This document shows positions 54,652 through 63,549 of a DNA stretch of 64,000 bases, in pieces. Under the pieces are notes generated by a model. The model had not been told where the DNA came from and searched no databases. It was given only the letters and a program-made list of their open reading frames with translations. Made by a program: the position numbers and the translations under genes. Source of the stretch: Alcaligenaceae bacterium (GTDB lineage: Bacteria > Pseudomonadota > Gammaproteobacteria > Burkholderiales > Burkholderiaceae_B); assembly GCA_013416405.1 (NCBI GenBank), contig JACCET010000002.1:1-64000 (forward strand), in the 5' to 3' direction. Within the stretch, counting starts at the first letter, position 1; every line of letters begins with the position of its first letter.

Positions 54652-55983
54652 TTAAAGCACGTAGCGCGCCAGATCCTGGCTGCTGGCGGTTTCTTCCAGC
54701 TTGTCGTTCACATAGGCGGCGTCTACGGTGACTGTGATGCCACTGCTGGCGGTCGCGTCGAAAGACAGGTCTTCCAGCAGTTTTTCCATGACCGTGTACA
54801 GGCGGCGTGCGCCAATGTTTTCGGTACGCTCGTTTACGTCGAAGGCCAGTTCGGCCAGGCGTTGTATGCCTTCGTCGGTGAAGTCCAGCGTGACGTCTTC
54901 GGTGGCCATCAGGGCATGGTATTGCTTGGTCAGCGAGGAGTCGGTGTCGCACAGTATGCGTACAAAGTCTTGCGCTGTCAGCGAGTCGAGCTCGACTCGG
55001 ATGGGGAAGCGGCCCTGCAGTTCGGGGATAAGATCGGATGGCCGCGACATCTGGAATGCGCCCGATGCAATGAACAGGATATGGTCGGTTTTTACCACGC
55101 CATATTTGGTATTGACAGTGGTGCCTTCCACCAACGGAAGCAAGTCGCGCTGCACGCCCTGGCGTGATACGTCGCCGCCCGAATGTTCCTGGCGGGTAGC
55201 AATTTTGTCGATTTCGTCCAGGAAAACAATGCCGTTTTGTTCGGCGTTGGTTACGGCGCTGGTACGCAGTTCTTCTTCGTTAATACGGCGTCCGGCCTCT
55301 TCTTCCGTCAGGAGCTTGAAGGCTTGCTTGACGGTCATTTTCTTGGGCTTTTTCTTGTCGCGGCCCAGGCCGGCGAACATGCCCTTGAGCTGCTCGGTCA
55401 TTTCTTCCATGCCGGGAGGCGCCATGATTTCCATCTGGGGTGCCGTCTGGGATACGTCGATTTCGATTTCCATGTCGTCCAGCGCGCCTTCGCGCAGGCG
55501 CTTGCGGAAGGTCTGGCGTGCGTTGTTTTCTTCGCGCACGGGTTCGCCGTTGGCGTCGCGCGCCGGTGAAACCAGCACGTCCAGGATGCGGTCTTCAGCT
55601 GCGTCTTCGGCCTGCGTGCGTACGCGTCGCATCTGGAGGTCACGCGATTGCTTGACTGAAATTTCGACCAGGTCGCGGATGATGGTGTCGACGTCGCGGC
55701 CTACGTAGCCGACTTCAGTGAATTTGGTGGCTTCGATCTTGATGAAGGGGGCATTGGCCAGCTTGGCCAGGCGGCGCGCGATCTCGGTCTTGCCAACGCC
55801 GGTGGGCCCTATCATGAGGATGTTCTTGGGCACGATTTCGTGGCGCAAGGGTTCGGGCACTTGCTGACGGCGCCAGCGGTTGCGCAGTGCGACGGCCACC
55901 GAGCGTTTGGCGCGATCCTGGCCGACTATGTTTTTGTCGAGTTCGGAGACGATTTCTCCGGGGGTCATATTGGTAGCGGACAT
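54652..55983 (-). CDS. hslU: ATP-dependent protease ATPase subunit HslU
   Basis: 443 residues, AAA+ family. Walker [14 protein letters not shown], pore loop GYVGRD, Walker [12 protein letters not shown] and the C-terminal LARYVL that docks into HslV are all present. The intermediate (I) domain lies about residues 110-240. It unfolds substrates and feeds them into the HslV chamber. It lies 21 bases after hslV in the same operon. Confidence 0.96.
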   Translation of the reverse strand: MSATNMTPGEIVSELDKNIVGQDRAKRSVAVALRNRWRRQQVPEPLRHEIVPKNILMIGPTGVGKTEIARRLAKLANAPFIKIEATKFTEVGYVGRDVDTIIRDLVEISVKQSRDLQMRRVRTQAEDAAEDRILDVLVSPARDANGEPVREENNARQTFRKRLREGALDDMEIEIDVSQTAPQMEIMAPPGMEEMTEQLKGMFAGLGRDKKKPKKMTVKQAFKLLTEEEAGRRINEEELRTSAVTNAEQNGIVFLDEIDKIATRQEHSGGDVSRQGVQRDLLPLVEGTTVNTKYGVVKTDHILFIASGAFQMSRPSDLIPELQGRFPIRVELDSLTAQDFVRILCDTDSSLTKQYHALMATEDVTLDFTDEGIQRLAELAFDVNERTENIGARRLYTVMEKLLEDLSFDATASSGITVTVDAAYVNDKLEETASSQDLARYVL

Positions 55984-56004
55984 AATGAGCGGCGCTTTAA
56001 ATGC

Positions 56005-56538
56005 TTAAAGTGTTTCGACGATGTGGTTTTGATTTGTGTAGATGCACAAATCACCCGCGATTTCCAGGGACTTCTTGACGATCTCGGCAGGATCCATTTC
56101 GGTGTTTTTCAACAAAGCCAGTGCGGCGGACTGTGCGTAGGCGCCGCCCGATCCGATGGCGGCCAGGCCGTTCTCGGGTTCGAGGACGTCGCCGTTGCCG
56201 GTCAGCACCAGGGTGTGTTCTTTGTCGGCCACGATCAGCATGGCCTCAAGGCGGCGTAGTACGCGGTCGGTGCGCCAGTCTTTGGTCAGCTCGACTGCGG
56301 CGCGCATAAGGTTGCCCTGGTGTTTTTCCAGCTTGGCCTCGAAGCGCTCCTGCAGGGTGAAGGCGTCTGCGGTGGCGCCGGCAAAGCCGGCAAGTATCTT
56401 GTCGTTGTACAGGCGGCGTATTTTGCGTGCCGTGCCTTTGATGACGATGTTGCCCAGGGTGACCTGGCCGTCTCCGCCCAGGGCGACCTGTTCGCCGCGA
56501 CGAACGCAAATGATGGTGGTGGCGTGAAATTGTTCCAT
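56005..56538 (-). CDS. hslV: ATP-dependent protease proteolytic subunit HslV
   Basis: 177 residues, proteasome-related. The mature N-terminal threonine lies in [10 protein letters not shown] after a short propeptide, and the chamber motif [14 protein letters not shown] is intact. GGAAG upstream supports the ATG at 56538, rather than the longer frame start. It forms the dodecameric core that HslU caps. The sequence is nearly the Bordetella form as I recall it, supporting Alcaligenaceae as the source. Confidence 0.96.
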   Translation of the reverse strand: MEQFHATTIICVRRGEQVALGGDGQVTLGNIVIKGTARKIRRLYNDKILAGFAGATADAFTLQERFEAKLEKHQGNLMRAAVELTKDWRTDRVLRRLEAMLIVADKEHTLVLTGNGDVLEPENGLAAIGSGGAYAQSAALALLKNTEMDPAEIVKKSLEIAGDLCIYTNQNHIVETL

Positions 56539-56762
56539 GTATCTTCCTTTGAGCCATATAGCTGGGGACGGCGGCTGGAATTTCAAGAGTCCGAATAGGG
56601 GCGGCTTGTTTGAATATTGCCGCTGTCGCCAGGTGGCCTGACCCTGTTGCCTGAAGGGTTTTGTGTGTTGAACGATGCTACACTCGGGCGGTCCTGTATG
56701 GACGACGACGCGGGGCGATGCTCGTGCCGCCCAGCGCCTTGAATATTATAAAAGAGGCATCC

Positions 56763-56984
56763 ATGCACTACATTATCCAGCTTTTGGCCGCGATTCTTAT
56801 TGGCACCGCCGTGGGCGCTGTGCTTAGCCAGCGTACCCAGGCGCTGCTGATCGGTTCCGTCATTGCCATCATATTGGGCATAGTCGCGTTGGTCACGGCG
56901 TCATGGATTCCACTGGCCGTGGGCGTTGCTGTCTTCCTGGTGGTCCAGGGCTTGCAGCGCGATAATTATTCATCGCGTGCCTGA
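56763..56984 (+). CDS. Small two-helix membrane protein, unknown function
   Basis: 73 residues with two hydrophobic helices (IIQLLAAILIGTAVGAVL and VIAIILGIVALVTA) plus a third weaker one, ending in a short charged tail. AGAGG precedes the ATG. No family is recognised. It is divergent from hslV and upstream of the glyoxalase-like gene. Confidence 0.6.
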   Translation: MHYIIQLLAAILIGTAVGAVLSQRTQALLIGSVIAIILGIVALVTASWIPLAVGVAVFLVVQGLQRDNYSSRA

Positions 56985-57029
56985 GCCATACAGATCTGCG
57001 CTGTGCAGACCAGCAAGGAATCAGACAGC

Positions 57030-57737
57030 GTGCCCATGGATTTCGATCATCTGGTTGTGATGATGCGCGATCAATTGAACGATCGCGCGCCGCGTCTGCA
57101 GAAAGATGGCTTCCATCTTACCGAGGTGTCGGTACATAACCTGGGCTCCATCAATCAGCTCATTACGCTTGAGTCCTCGTATATCGAGCTCCTGGGCTGG
57201 CCTGCCGGGCAGCCTCCGGTGCGCAAGGAAATCGCCGAACAGACCTTGGGGCTGGATGCGCTGGTTTTCAGGCCACGCAATGCAGCTGACACCTACGAAC
57301 GGTTGCGCCAGGCGGGCTTCGAGGTGAGTCCGGTGCAAAGGCTGGAGCGCCTGGTCCCGACCCCGAGGGGCACGGACATGGCCCGGTTCGACACTGTTCG
57401 TTTTGCCCGGCAACCTATACCTGGCTTGCGCATTTACTATTGCCAGCACCTGACTCCCGAGTACATTTGGGATGAAAGCGTCATGCAGCATGAAAACGGG
57501 GCGCAGTCGCTGCGTGAAATCATGGTCAGGGCGCCCGATGCCCGCAGTGTCGCCAGTACGCTGGCTGCGCTGACTGAAGGGCAGGCACTGGCATTCGATG
57601 ATGGCAGTCATGTGCTGGATCTACCCAATTTGCGGCTGGTGGTGGTGCCTGACCCCGGTCTTTCAGTGCCAGTCATCTGGCAAGCGGCGCTAGGCTACCG
57701 AGATGGCGCGCTACGTCCCTTCGTGCCACCCTTATAA
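57030..57737 (+). CDS. Glyoxalase/VOC-like domain protein
   Basis: About 235 residues of the Glyoxalase_3 type. The first module starts FDHLVVMMRD and contains a repeat of beta-alpha-beta units (LLGWPAGQPPVRKEIAEQTL). A second module follows, with HVLDLPNLRLVVVPDPG at the end. Metal ligands and substrate are not assigned; a few His/Glu positions (HLTPEYIWDE, SVMQHENG) could be ligands. GTG at 57030 fits AAGGA at about ten bases; ATG at 57036 is the alternative start. Confidence 0.65.
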   Translation: MPMDFDHLVVMMRDQLNDRAPRLQKDGFHLTEVSVHNLGSINQLITLESSYIELLGWPAGQPPVRKEIAEQTLGLDALVFRPRNAADTYERLRQAGFEVSPVQRLERLVPTPRGTDMARFDTVRFARQPIPGLRIYYCQHLTPEYIWDESVMQHENGAQSLREIMVRAPDARSVASTLAALTEGQALAFDDGSHVLDLPNLRLVVVPDPGLSVPVIWQAALGYRDGALRPFVPPL

Positions 57738-57771
57738 TCAAATTATAAGCATTCAACCATTTGTTATAAGC
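57732..57771. promoter_or_regulatory. AT-rich dyad and direct repeat before the TctC-type gene
   Basis: TTATAAT-CAA-ATTATAA (57732-57748) is a perfect dyad, and TTATAAGC recurs at 57743-57750 and 57764-57771, a 21-base period (two helical turns). The first copy overlaps the stop of the preceding gene. This pattern suits a regulator of the downstream binding-protein gene; inference only. Confidence 0.4.
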
Positions 57772-57835
57772 AAAAGGCTTAAGTCGCGTTATTATTTATG
57801 GCTTAGTTGACGCACCTATAACACTGGAATTCATT

Positions 57836-58825
57836 ATGCTTAGCCACGCCAAATCAAACCTAGCGGCTGCAATTTTCAAGCTTGTGGCCGGTGGCTTGCT
57901 GGCCTTGTCGGCACTGTCCTTTGCACAGGCAGCCGTGCAGCCACCCATACGCCTGGTTGTGCCGTTTCCCCCCGGAGGCAGCACCGATATTGCCTCGCGC
58001 ATTATTCAGCCCAAGCTGGCCGCATTGCTGAAGCGCGACGTAGTCATTGAAAACAAGCCGGGTGCGGCCACGCAGATCGCCAGCCAATACGTACAGCGCT
58101 CCAAACCCGATGGCAATACCTTGCTGGTCAGTTTTGACAGCCATTCACTCAATCCCATCGTGCGGCCGCTGCCCTACGATACCTTCAAGGATTTTCGCGG
58201 CATTACCTTTGCCCTGCGTTTCCCGCTGGTGGTGGGGGTATCCAAGCATGTCGAGGCCAATACACTGCAAGAATTTGTGGCCGCCGCCAAGGCCGACCCA
58301 GAAAAGTACAGCTATGCATCAACCGGTCTGGGTTCGTTGAACCACCTGGCCCCGGAAGAGCTCAAGCGTATGGCTGGCATTGAATTGCTGCATGTGCCCT
58401 TTGCCGGAGGCGGGCAGGCCATGCAGTCACTGGTGGGCAATATTACCCATGCGGCGTTCCTGAGCTATGCTGCGTTCAAGCCGCAGATCGAGGCAGGCAA
58501 CATCAAGCCTCTGGCCGTGACAGGCGCTACGCGCATTGCTGATTTGCCAGACATTCCGACCGTGAAGGAATCGGGCTACCCTGACTTCGAAGCTTATTCA
58601 TGGATAGGTATTTTTGCGCCTGCCGGGACACCCGATGATGTGGCCAATACGCTCACCGATGCTTTCCAGAAAGCCTTGAACGACAAGGAGGTCAAGGATC
58701 AATTGGCCAATCTGGGCTTCGAGGTCATGGCCACAGACGGCCCGACGGTTGATCACTATGCGGTCGAGCAATACCAGCGCTGGAACGACTTTGTGGAGGA
58801 AAGCGGCCTGTCGCTGACGAAGTAG
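57836..58825 (+). CDS. Bug/TctC-type tripartite tricarboxylate transporter binding protein
   Basis: 329 residues with a signal peptide (KLVAGGLLALSALSFAQA). Family hallmarks include RLVVPFPPGGSTDIASRI at the start of the mature protein, VIENKPGAA and YASTGLGSLNHLAPEELKRM. Bug receptors are strongly expanded in Bordetella and relatives and bind small carboxylates such as citrate, aspartate or aromatic acids. No membrane subunits are nearby, so it is an orphan receptor. Confidence 0.92.
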   Translation: MLSHAKSNLAAAIFKLVAGGLLALSALSFAQAAVQPPIRLVVPFPPGGSTDIASRIIQPKLAALLKRDVVIENKPGAATQIASQYVQRSKPDGNTLLVSFDSHSLNPIVRPLPYDTFKDFRGITFALRFPLVVGVSKHVEANTLQEFVAAAKADPEKYSYASTGLGSLNHLAPEELKRMAGIELLHVPFAGGGQAMQSLVGNITHAAFLSYAAFKPQIEAGNIKPLAVTGATRIADLPDIPTVKESGYPDFEAYSWIGIFAPAGTPDDVANTLTDAFQKALNDKEVKDQLANLGFEVMATDGPTVDHYAVEQYQRWNDFVEESGLSLTK

Positions 58826-58827
58826 GG

Positions 58828-60015
58828 CTAGTTGTTCGTTTGTTTGATGGCTGCGGCCGACAGCGTCATCAGCATCAGCGTGGCGGCCAGGCCTATGGTG
58901 GCGGACAGCCACAGGGCCTGTATGCCATAGGCGTTCAGGCATAGGCCGAATAACCAGGGTGCCAGCGCCTGGGCTATGCGGGCTGGCACCATAAGCATGC
59001 CTTGGCGGTGCCCGTAACCTTGCGGTCCGAAGATCACCAGAGGCAGTGTGCCTTTGGCTATGGTCAGTATGCCGTTGCCCGCGCCGTGCAGCACGCCGAA
59101 TGCCGCCGCTGCCGGTGCGCCTATCACGCCGAAAATCAGTGCGCCTATGGGGTGCAGGGCTGCGGCCAGGCGGGCCGACAATAAGGGATGAACTTTGCGT
59201 AACAGGCCGAACTCCAGCAGGCGCGCGGCAACCTGGGCAGGGCCGATAAGCGTGCCGACCAGGACGGCGGTGGCCAGGCTGGTGCCGCCGGCTTGCAGCA
59301 ATTGCGGCAGGTGCGCGGCCATGGCGGTGCTGATGAACCAGGTGGCGGCAAAGACAAAGGCCAGCACGAATGACGCCCAGCGTTGACTACCGCCGGTGTC
59401 GACGGCGGAGCTGTCGACTTCGGACGCGAGCGGTTGGGCTTGTGCGTGGGGCGCTGCAGGCAGTCGGGGCAGGCTTAGATTGAGCGCGAGCCCCAGCGTC
59501 AGGTGTAGCGCAGCCCAGACCAGGCAGGCCGCACGCCAGCCTATATGGATTTCCATGTAGGTCGATAGCGGCCAACCTACGGTGCTGGCAAAGCCTGCAA
59601 TCAGCGTGATGCCCGTGATCGCGCCGCGCGAACGGCTGCCATACAGGGCCACCAAGGTTGAAAATCCAGCCTCGTACAGGCCGCTGCCCATGCCCACGCC
59701 TATGATCAGCCAGGCCGCAAAGAGGCCCAGTGGCCCCTGAGCCAGTGCGAGGCCGGCCAATCCAAGGGCAAAGACGACGCTGGTGGCGGCCAGTATCGGG
59801 CGCCCACCGTAGCGGTCTATCAGGCGGCCGGCGCCGGGGCCCAGCAGGGCCGAGACGATCAGCGCCGCGCTGAATGCGGCAAAGATGGTGGGTGTTGATA
59901 CGCCCAGGTCGCGCGCCATCGGCGCAGCCAGCATGGCCGGCAGGTAATAGGTGGATGCCCAGGCAAGTGTCTGGGCAATTCCCAAGCGGGTGACGACGCC
60001 GGTGCTGGGTTGCAT
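58828..60015 (-). CDS. Major facilitator superfamily transporter
   Basis: About 395 residues with twelve predicted helices. The GRLIDRYGGRPILAA loop between helices 2 and 3 is the classic MFS motif A. The long central loop carries Ala/Pro/Gln/Ser (PAAPHAQAQPLASEVDSS). The substrate is unknown. ATG at 60015 is used; a GTG at 60054 with an AGG upstream would add 13 residues. It is convergent with the TctC-type gene. Confidence 0.85.
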   Translation of the reverse strand: MQPSTGVVTRLGIAQTLAWASTYYLPAMLAAPMARDLGVSTPTIFAAFSAALIVSALLGPGAGRLIDRYGGRPILAATSVVFALGLAGLALAQGPLGLFAAWLIIGVGMGSGLYEAGFSTLVALYGSRSRGAITGITLIAGFASTVGWPLSTYMEIHIGWRAACLVWAALHLTLGLALNLSLPRLPAAPHAQAQPLASEVDSSAVDTGGSQRWASFVLAFVFAATWFISTAMAAHLPQLLQAGGTSLATAVLVGTLIGPAQVAARLLEFGLLRKVHPLLSARLAAALHPIGALIFGVIGAPAAAAFGVLHGAGNGILTIAKGTLPLVIFGPQGYGHRQGMLMVPARIAQALAPWLFGLCLNAYGIQALWLSATIGLAATLMLMTLSAAAIKQTNN

Positions 60016-60147
60016 GTGCCTGATTTCTGTTGAAGCAGTGCGGTATTTTGCCACATCCGGGGCCTGAGTGTGTTGCGGCGGATGCTACACTAAAGACCTC
60101 TGCGCCCAGTTATCCTGACTCTGCGCAGTTATCCCGAACCTCCCCCA

Positions 60148-61821
60148 ATGATCATCTTCAAGAACGTGACCTTGCGTCGCGGCAGCAAAGTATTGCTGGA
60201 CAAAACCTCTGTCACACTTAATCCCGGCGAAAAAACAGGACTGGTCGGGCGCAATGGCGCCGGCAAGTCGTCTTTGTTTGCCATGCTCAATGGCACTTTG
60301 CACGAGGATGGCGGTGAGCTTTCCATTCCGGCTCAATGGCGCATGTCGCAAGTTGCCCAGGACATGCCCGAAACGGAGCAAAGCGCCACGGATTTTGTGA
60401 TCGAGGGCGATACTGTGTTATCGGCTGCGCAAGCCGAGGTGACGGCCGCTGAAGCAAGTGATGACGGCATGCGTATGGCGCATGCCTATATGGCGCTGCA
60501 TGACGCGGGTGCGCACGATGCGCCTGCACGGGCGCAAGCGCTTATTCTGGGTCTGGGTTTCAGTGTGGCGGAACTGGACAAGCCGGTGAACAGCTTTTCG
60601 GGCGGTTGGCGCATGCGTCTGCAATTAGCCCGCGCGCTGATGTGTCCTTCCGATTTGCTGTTGTTGGACGAGCCGACCAATCACTTGGATTTGGATGCAC
60701 TGGTGTGGCTGGAAGCCTGGCTCAAGCATTATGCCGGCACTATGGTGGTGATCAGCCACGATCGTGAGTTTCTGGATGCCGTAACCGACGTTACCTTGCA
60801 TATTGATCAGGGTAAATTGGTGCGTTACGGCGGCAATTACAGCAAATTTGAAGACATGCGCGCCGAACAGCTGCTGTTGCAGCAGGCGGCGCATGCCAAG
60901 CAGCAGGACAAGATCGCACATCTGCAAAAGTTCATCGATCGCTTCAAGGCGAAGGCCAGCAAGGCCAAGCAAGCGCAAAGCCGGGTCAAGGCACTGGAAC
61001 GCATGGAGAAGGTGGCTCCTTTGTTGGCTGACGCCGATTTCCAATTCCAGTTCAAGGAACCGCTCAGTCTGCCCAATCCCATGCTGGCGATGTCAGCTGC
61101 CAGCTTTGGTTATCCGGCGGCCGATGATGCGCCGGCCGGCACGCCGCCGACGGTGATCGTGCAGAAGGTCAATCGTTCGGTGCTGGCTGGCCAGCGTATA
61201 GGCATTCTGGGCGCGAACGGGCAGGGGAAGTCCACGCTGGTCAAGACCGTGGCGGGCGACCTGCAAGTGACGGCGGGCGAGATCATTACCGGCAAAGGCC
61301 TGAATATCGGCTACTTTTCGCAGCAGGAGCTGGACGTTTTGCGCCCGGCCGATAATCCGCTGGAGCACATGATACGTTTGGCGCGCGATACGCCGGCCAG
61401 CGTGCGTCCGAACGCGGCGGACTGCCGCGAGCAGGGTCTGCGCAACTTTCTGGGTACTTTTAATTTCAGCGGCGATATGGTCAAGCAAAGCGTGGGCACC
61501 ATGAGCGGGGGCGAAAAAGCCCGCCTGGTCTTGTGCATGATAGTCTGGCAGCGCCCCAATCTACTGCTGCTCGATGAGCCCACCAACCATCTGGATCTTG
61601 CCACGCGCGAAGCCCTGAGTGTCGCGCTGAATGAGTTCGAAGGCTCGGTCATGCTGGTGAGCCACGATCGTGCCTTGCTGCGCTCGGTATGCGATGAGTT
61701 CTGGCTGGTATCGCAAGGCGGCGTGAGGGATTTTGACGGCGACCTGGACGATTACCAGGTTTATCTGCTGGAAGAGGCCAAGCGTCAGCGCGAGGCTGCC
61801 TCGGCCCGCAAGGCGGCATAA
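60148..61821 (+). CDS. ABC-F family ATPase (YheS/Uup-type)
   Basis: 557 residues with two full ABC domains: Walker A GRNGAGKSS and signature FSGGWRMR, then Walker A GANGQGKST and signature MSGGEKAR. The linker between them (about residues 240-310) is helical and basic, as in ribosome-bound ABC-F factors. There are no membrane helices. It likely acts on translation. Start at 60148 fits the common N-terminus IIFKNVTLRRG. Confidence 0.92.
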   Translation: MIIFKNVTLRRGSKVLLDKTSVTLNPGEKTGLVGRNGAGKSSLFAMLNGTLHEDGGELSIPAQWRMSQVAQDMPETEQSATDFVIEGDTVLSAAQAEVTAAEASDDGMRMAHAYMALHDAGAHDAPARAQALILGLGFSVAELDKPVNSFSGGWRMRLQLARALMCPSDLLLLDEPTNHLDLDALVWLEAWLKHYAGTMVVISHDREFLDAVTDVTLHIDQGKLVRYGGNYSKFEDMRAEQLLLQQAAHAKQQDKIAHLQKFIDRFKAKASKAKQAQSRVKALERMEKVAPLLADADFQFQFKEPLSLPNPMLAMSAASFGYPAADDAPAGTPPTVIVQKVNRSVLAGQRIGILGANGQGKSTLVKTVAGDLQVTAGEIITGKGLNIGYFSQQELDVLRPADNPLEHMIRLARDTPASVRPNAADCREQGLRNFLGTFNFSGDMVKQSVGTMSGGEKARLVLCMIVWQRPNLLLLDEPTNHLDLATREALSVALNEFEGSVMLVSHDRALLRSVCDEFWLVSQGGVRDFDGDLDDYQVYLLEEAKRQREAASARKAA

Positions 61822-61824
61822 GGA

Positions 61825-63195
61825 CTAGCCAGCGTCGTCCTGCTTCTTGCGCTGTGGCGTTGCGATCATAGCCCATGAGAATACGGCGGCCATGATGGCC
61901 CAGTAGGCATAGCGGAAGTCGCTTGCAATGCCGAAGACCAGATAGGTCATGATGTAGGTCGTGCCGCCCAGGGCGATGGCGCCCGCTGCCAGATGCATAG
62001 CACCGGCGTGGCGACGCAACAGCACCGGTATGGCAATAATGTTCAGCAGCAGCCAGAACCAGGGCCGCATGAAGAAGGCATCTTCAACGGCGCTTATGTA
62101 TTGCTGGAAGGCTTGGAACAGCGGCTGCTGCGGGTGCGTGATGCCGTAGTTGTTCTGGTCTATGCCGGGATATCTTGCCCAGTAGGATGACTCGGTGCCT
62201 ATGCGCAGAAAGCTTGCAAAGACCGTCAGGCGATGTTCCGCGTAGGCCAACGGATGATGGCTGACGGCTCGCATCCAGGAGCGCAGGGGCTGACCGTTTG
62301 TGTACCAGCCAGCGTCTGCGTGGCGGTTCATGACGAACAGGCATTTATCCGGATGAGCGTACCAATTCCAGTCGGTCGGCAAATAGCATTGCCTGGCTTG
62401 TTGTAGTTCCTGGTCTGTGAACTCCACACCAAAGGCATTGGTGCCGGAATATTTGGTGACACCGGCCAGGTCATAAAGAATCAGGTCGTTGAGCATATCA
62501 ATTTTCTTGACCTCGTACACCTGGTCTATGATGGCGCCGCTTACCTTAAGCGTACCCAGGCTGGCCACGCACGACAGCAAAAAAATGACCAGCATCTTTT
62601 TAACGGAGGGCGGCTTGGCCAGATGCAGCAAGACCAACCCCGACAGCACAAAAGGCGCCGCGGTTACTGCGTTATGCCGCGCCAGCAGGCCGTACACGAA
62701 AAAAGCATAGGCCAGGGCCATCAGGATATGCCTGCCCTTGCGCTGTAGCGGGTTGTCGCAGGCATAGACCGCAATGCAGGCAGCGGCCCACCAGCAAACG
62801 GCAAGCGCCGTGTCCTTCCAGAGCACACCGATAAAGTTCAGAATGAAAGGCAGGAAGAGCACGAGCGGAAGCAGGTAGCCCAGCCATGGCCTGCGTCGGC
62901 GCACGGTCTCGGCCAGTAGCAGCGAGCCCAAAGAGAACACCCCTATATTGAACATCACCATGGCTGCGGGAGAGTCCCAGAGCCAGCGCAGAGCCTGGAG
63001 CAGCACGATGTAGACCACGGGATGGGCATTGGTCAGGGGGGCGGTGCCATCGCTCATGTGCCATGTCTGGATCGAGTCGTAGCTCATGAGCCCCGGGTTC
63101 AGGGCGAGGAATGCGGTAAGGAAGCAGCCCCCCACCAGCAGGGCGAGCGGGAAGGAGACGTAGTAAGGGCGTGCGATGTCTTTGTCAGTGTGCAT
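61825..63195 (-). CDS. Multi-helix membrane protein, GT-C glycosyltransferase-like (DUF6020-like)
   Basis: 456 residues with about ten to eleven hydrophobic helices and a periplasmic loop near residues 240-330. The N-terminal region YDSIQTWHMSDG, with an acidic residue after the first helix, and the following HPVVYIVLLQAL resemble GT-C enzymes that use polyprenyl-phosphate sugars on the periplasmic side. It is co-oriented with the flippase and GT2 genes upstream, suggesting it transfers the sugar to its final acceptor. Confidence 0.65.
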   Translation of the reverse strand: MHTDKDIARPYYVSFPLALLVGGCFLTAFLALNPGLMSYDSIQTWHMSDGTAPLTNAHPVVYIVLLQALRWLWDSPAAMVMFNIGVFSLGSLLLAETVRRRRPWLGYLLPLVLFLPFILNFIGVLWKDTALAVCWWAAACIAVYACDNPLQRKGRHILMALAYAFFVYGLLARHNAVTAAPFVLSGLVLLHLAKPPSVKKMLVIFLLSCVASLGTLKVSGAIIDQVYEVKKIDMLNDLILYDLAGVTKYSGTNAFGVEFTDQELQQARQCYLPTDWNWYAHPDKCLFVMNRHADAGWYTNGQPLRSWMRAVSHHPLAYAEHRLTVFASFLRIGTESSYWARYPGIDQNNYGITHPQQPLFQAFQQYISAVEDAFFMRPWFWLLLNIIAIPVLLRRHAGAMHLAAGAIALGGTTYIMTYLVFGIASDFRYAYWAIMAAVFSWAMIATPQRKKQDDAG

Positions 63196-63207
63196 TTTAG
63201 GTGGGCC

Positions 63208-63549
63208 TTAAGCCCTGACGGTAATCACGATGCCCAGCATGATTAGCGCCACGCCTACAAAGTACTGAAAATGAAATCTTTCGCCAAACACGAAGTGGCT
63301 GCCTATGGGAACCAGCACAAAAGCCAGGGCCATCAAAGGATAGACGCGCCCCAGATCGACTTTTTGCAGCACCCATACCCAACCTATGGTGGTGGCGCCA
63401 TAAAGGCTGAGCGCAATGAAAAGCGTGAGTGCCGTCCTGGGAGCGAAAAGGCTGCCTGTCTGCTGCAGGGAGTTGGCGCTGAGTTTGAACAGCAGCTGTC
63501 CGGCGGCGATCCCAACCACGCATATGAGCGCGACCACTTGTGCAATCAT
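63208..63549 (-). CDS. EamA/SMR-like small transporter, candidate lipid-sugar flippase
   Basis: 113 residues with four hydrophobic helices, ArnE/ArnF-like in size and pattern (LGRVYPLMALAFVLVPIGSH, FGERFHFQYFVGVALIMLG). Such proteins flip polyprenyl-phosphate-linked sugars. Its ATG overlaps the stop of the GT2 gene, so the two are coupled. Confidence 0.8.
   Translation of the reverse strand: MIAQVVALICVVGIAAGQLLFKLSANSLQQTGSLFAPRTALTLFIALSLYGATTIGWVWVLQKVDLGRVYPLMALAFVLVPIGSHFVFGERFHFQYFVGVALIMLGIVITVRA

Noticed and set aside
54215-54952. 245-codon minus-strand frame overlapping hslU and the Rpn gene
   Set aside because: Its first half is a shadow of hslU and only the end matches Rpn; the real gene is explained by a frameshift.
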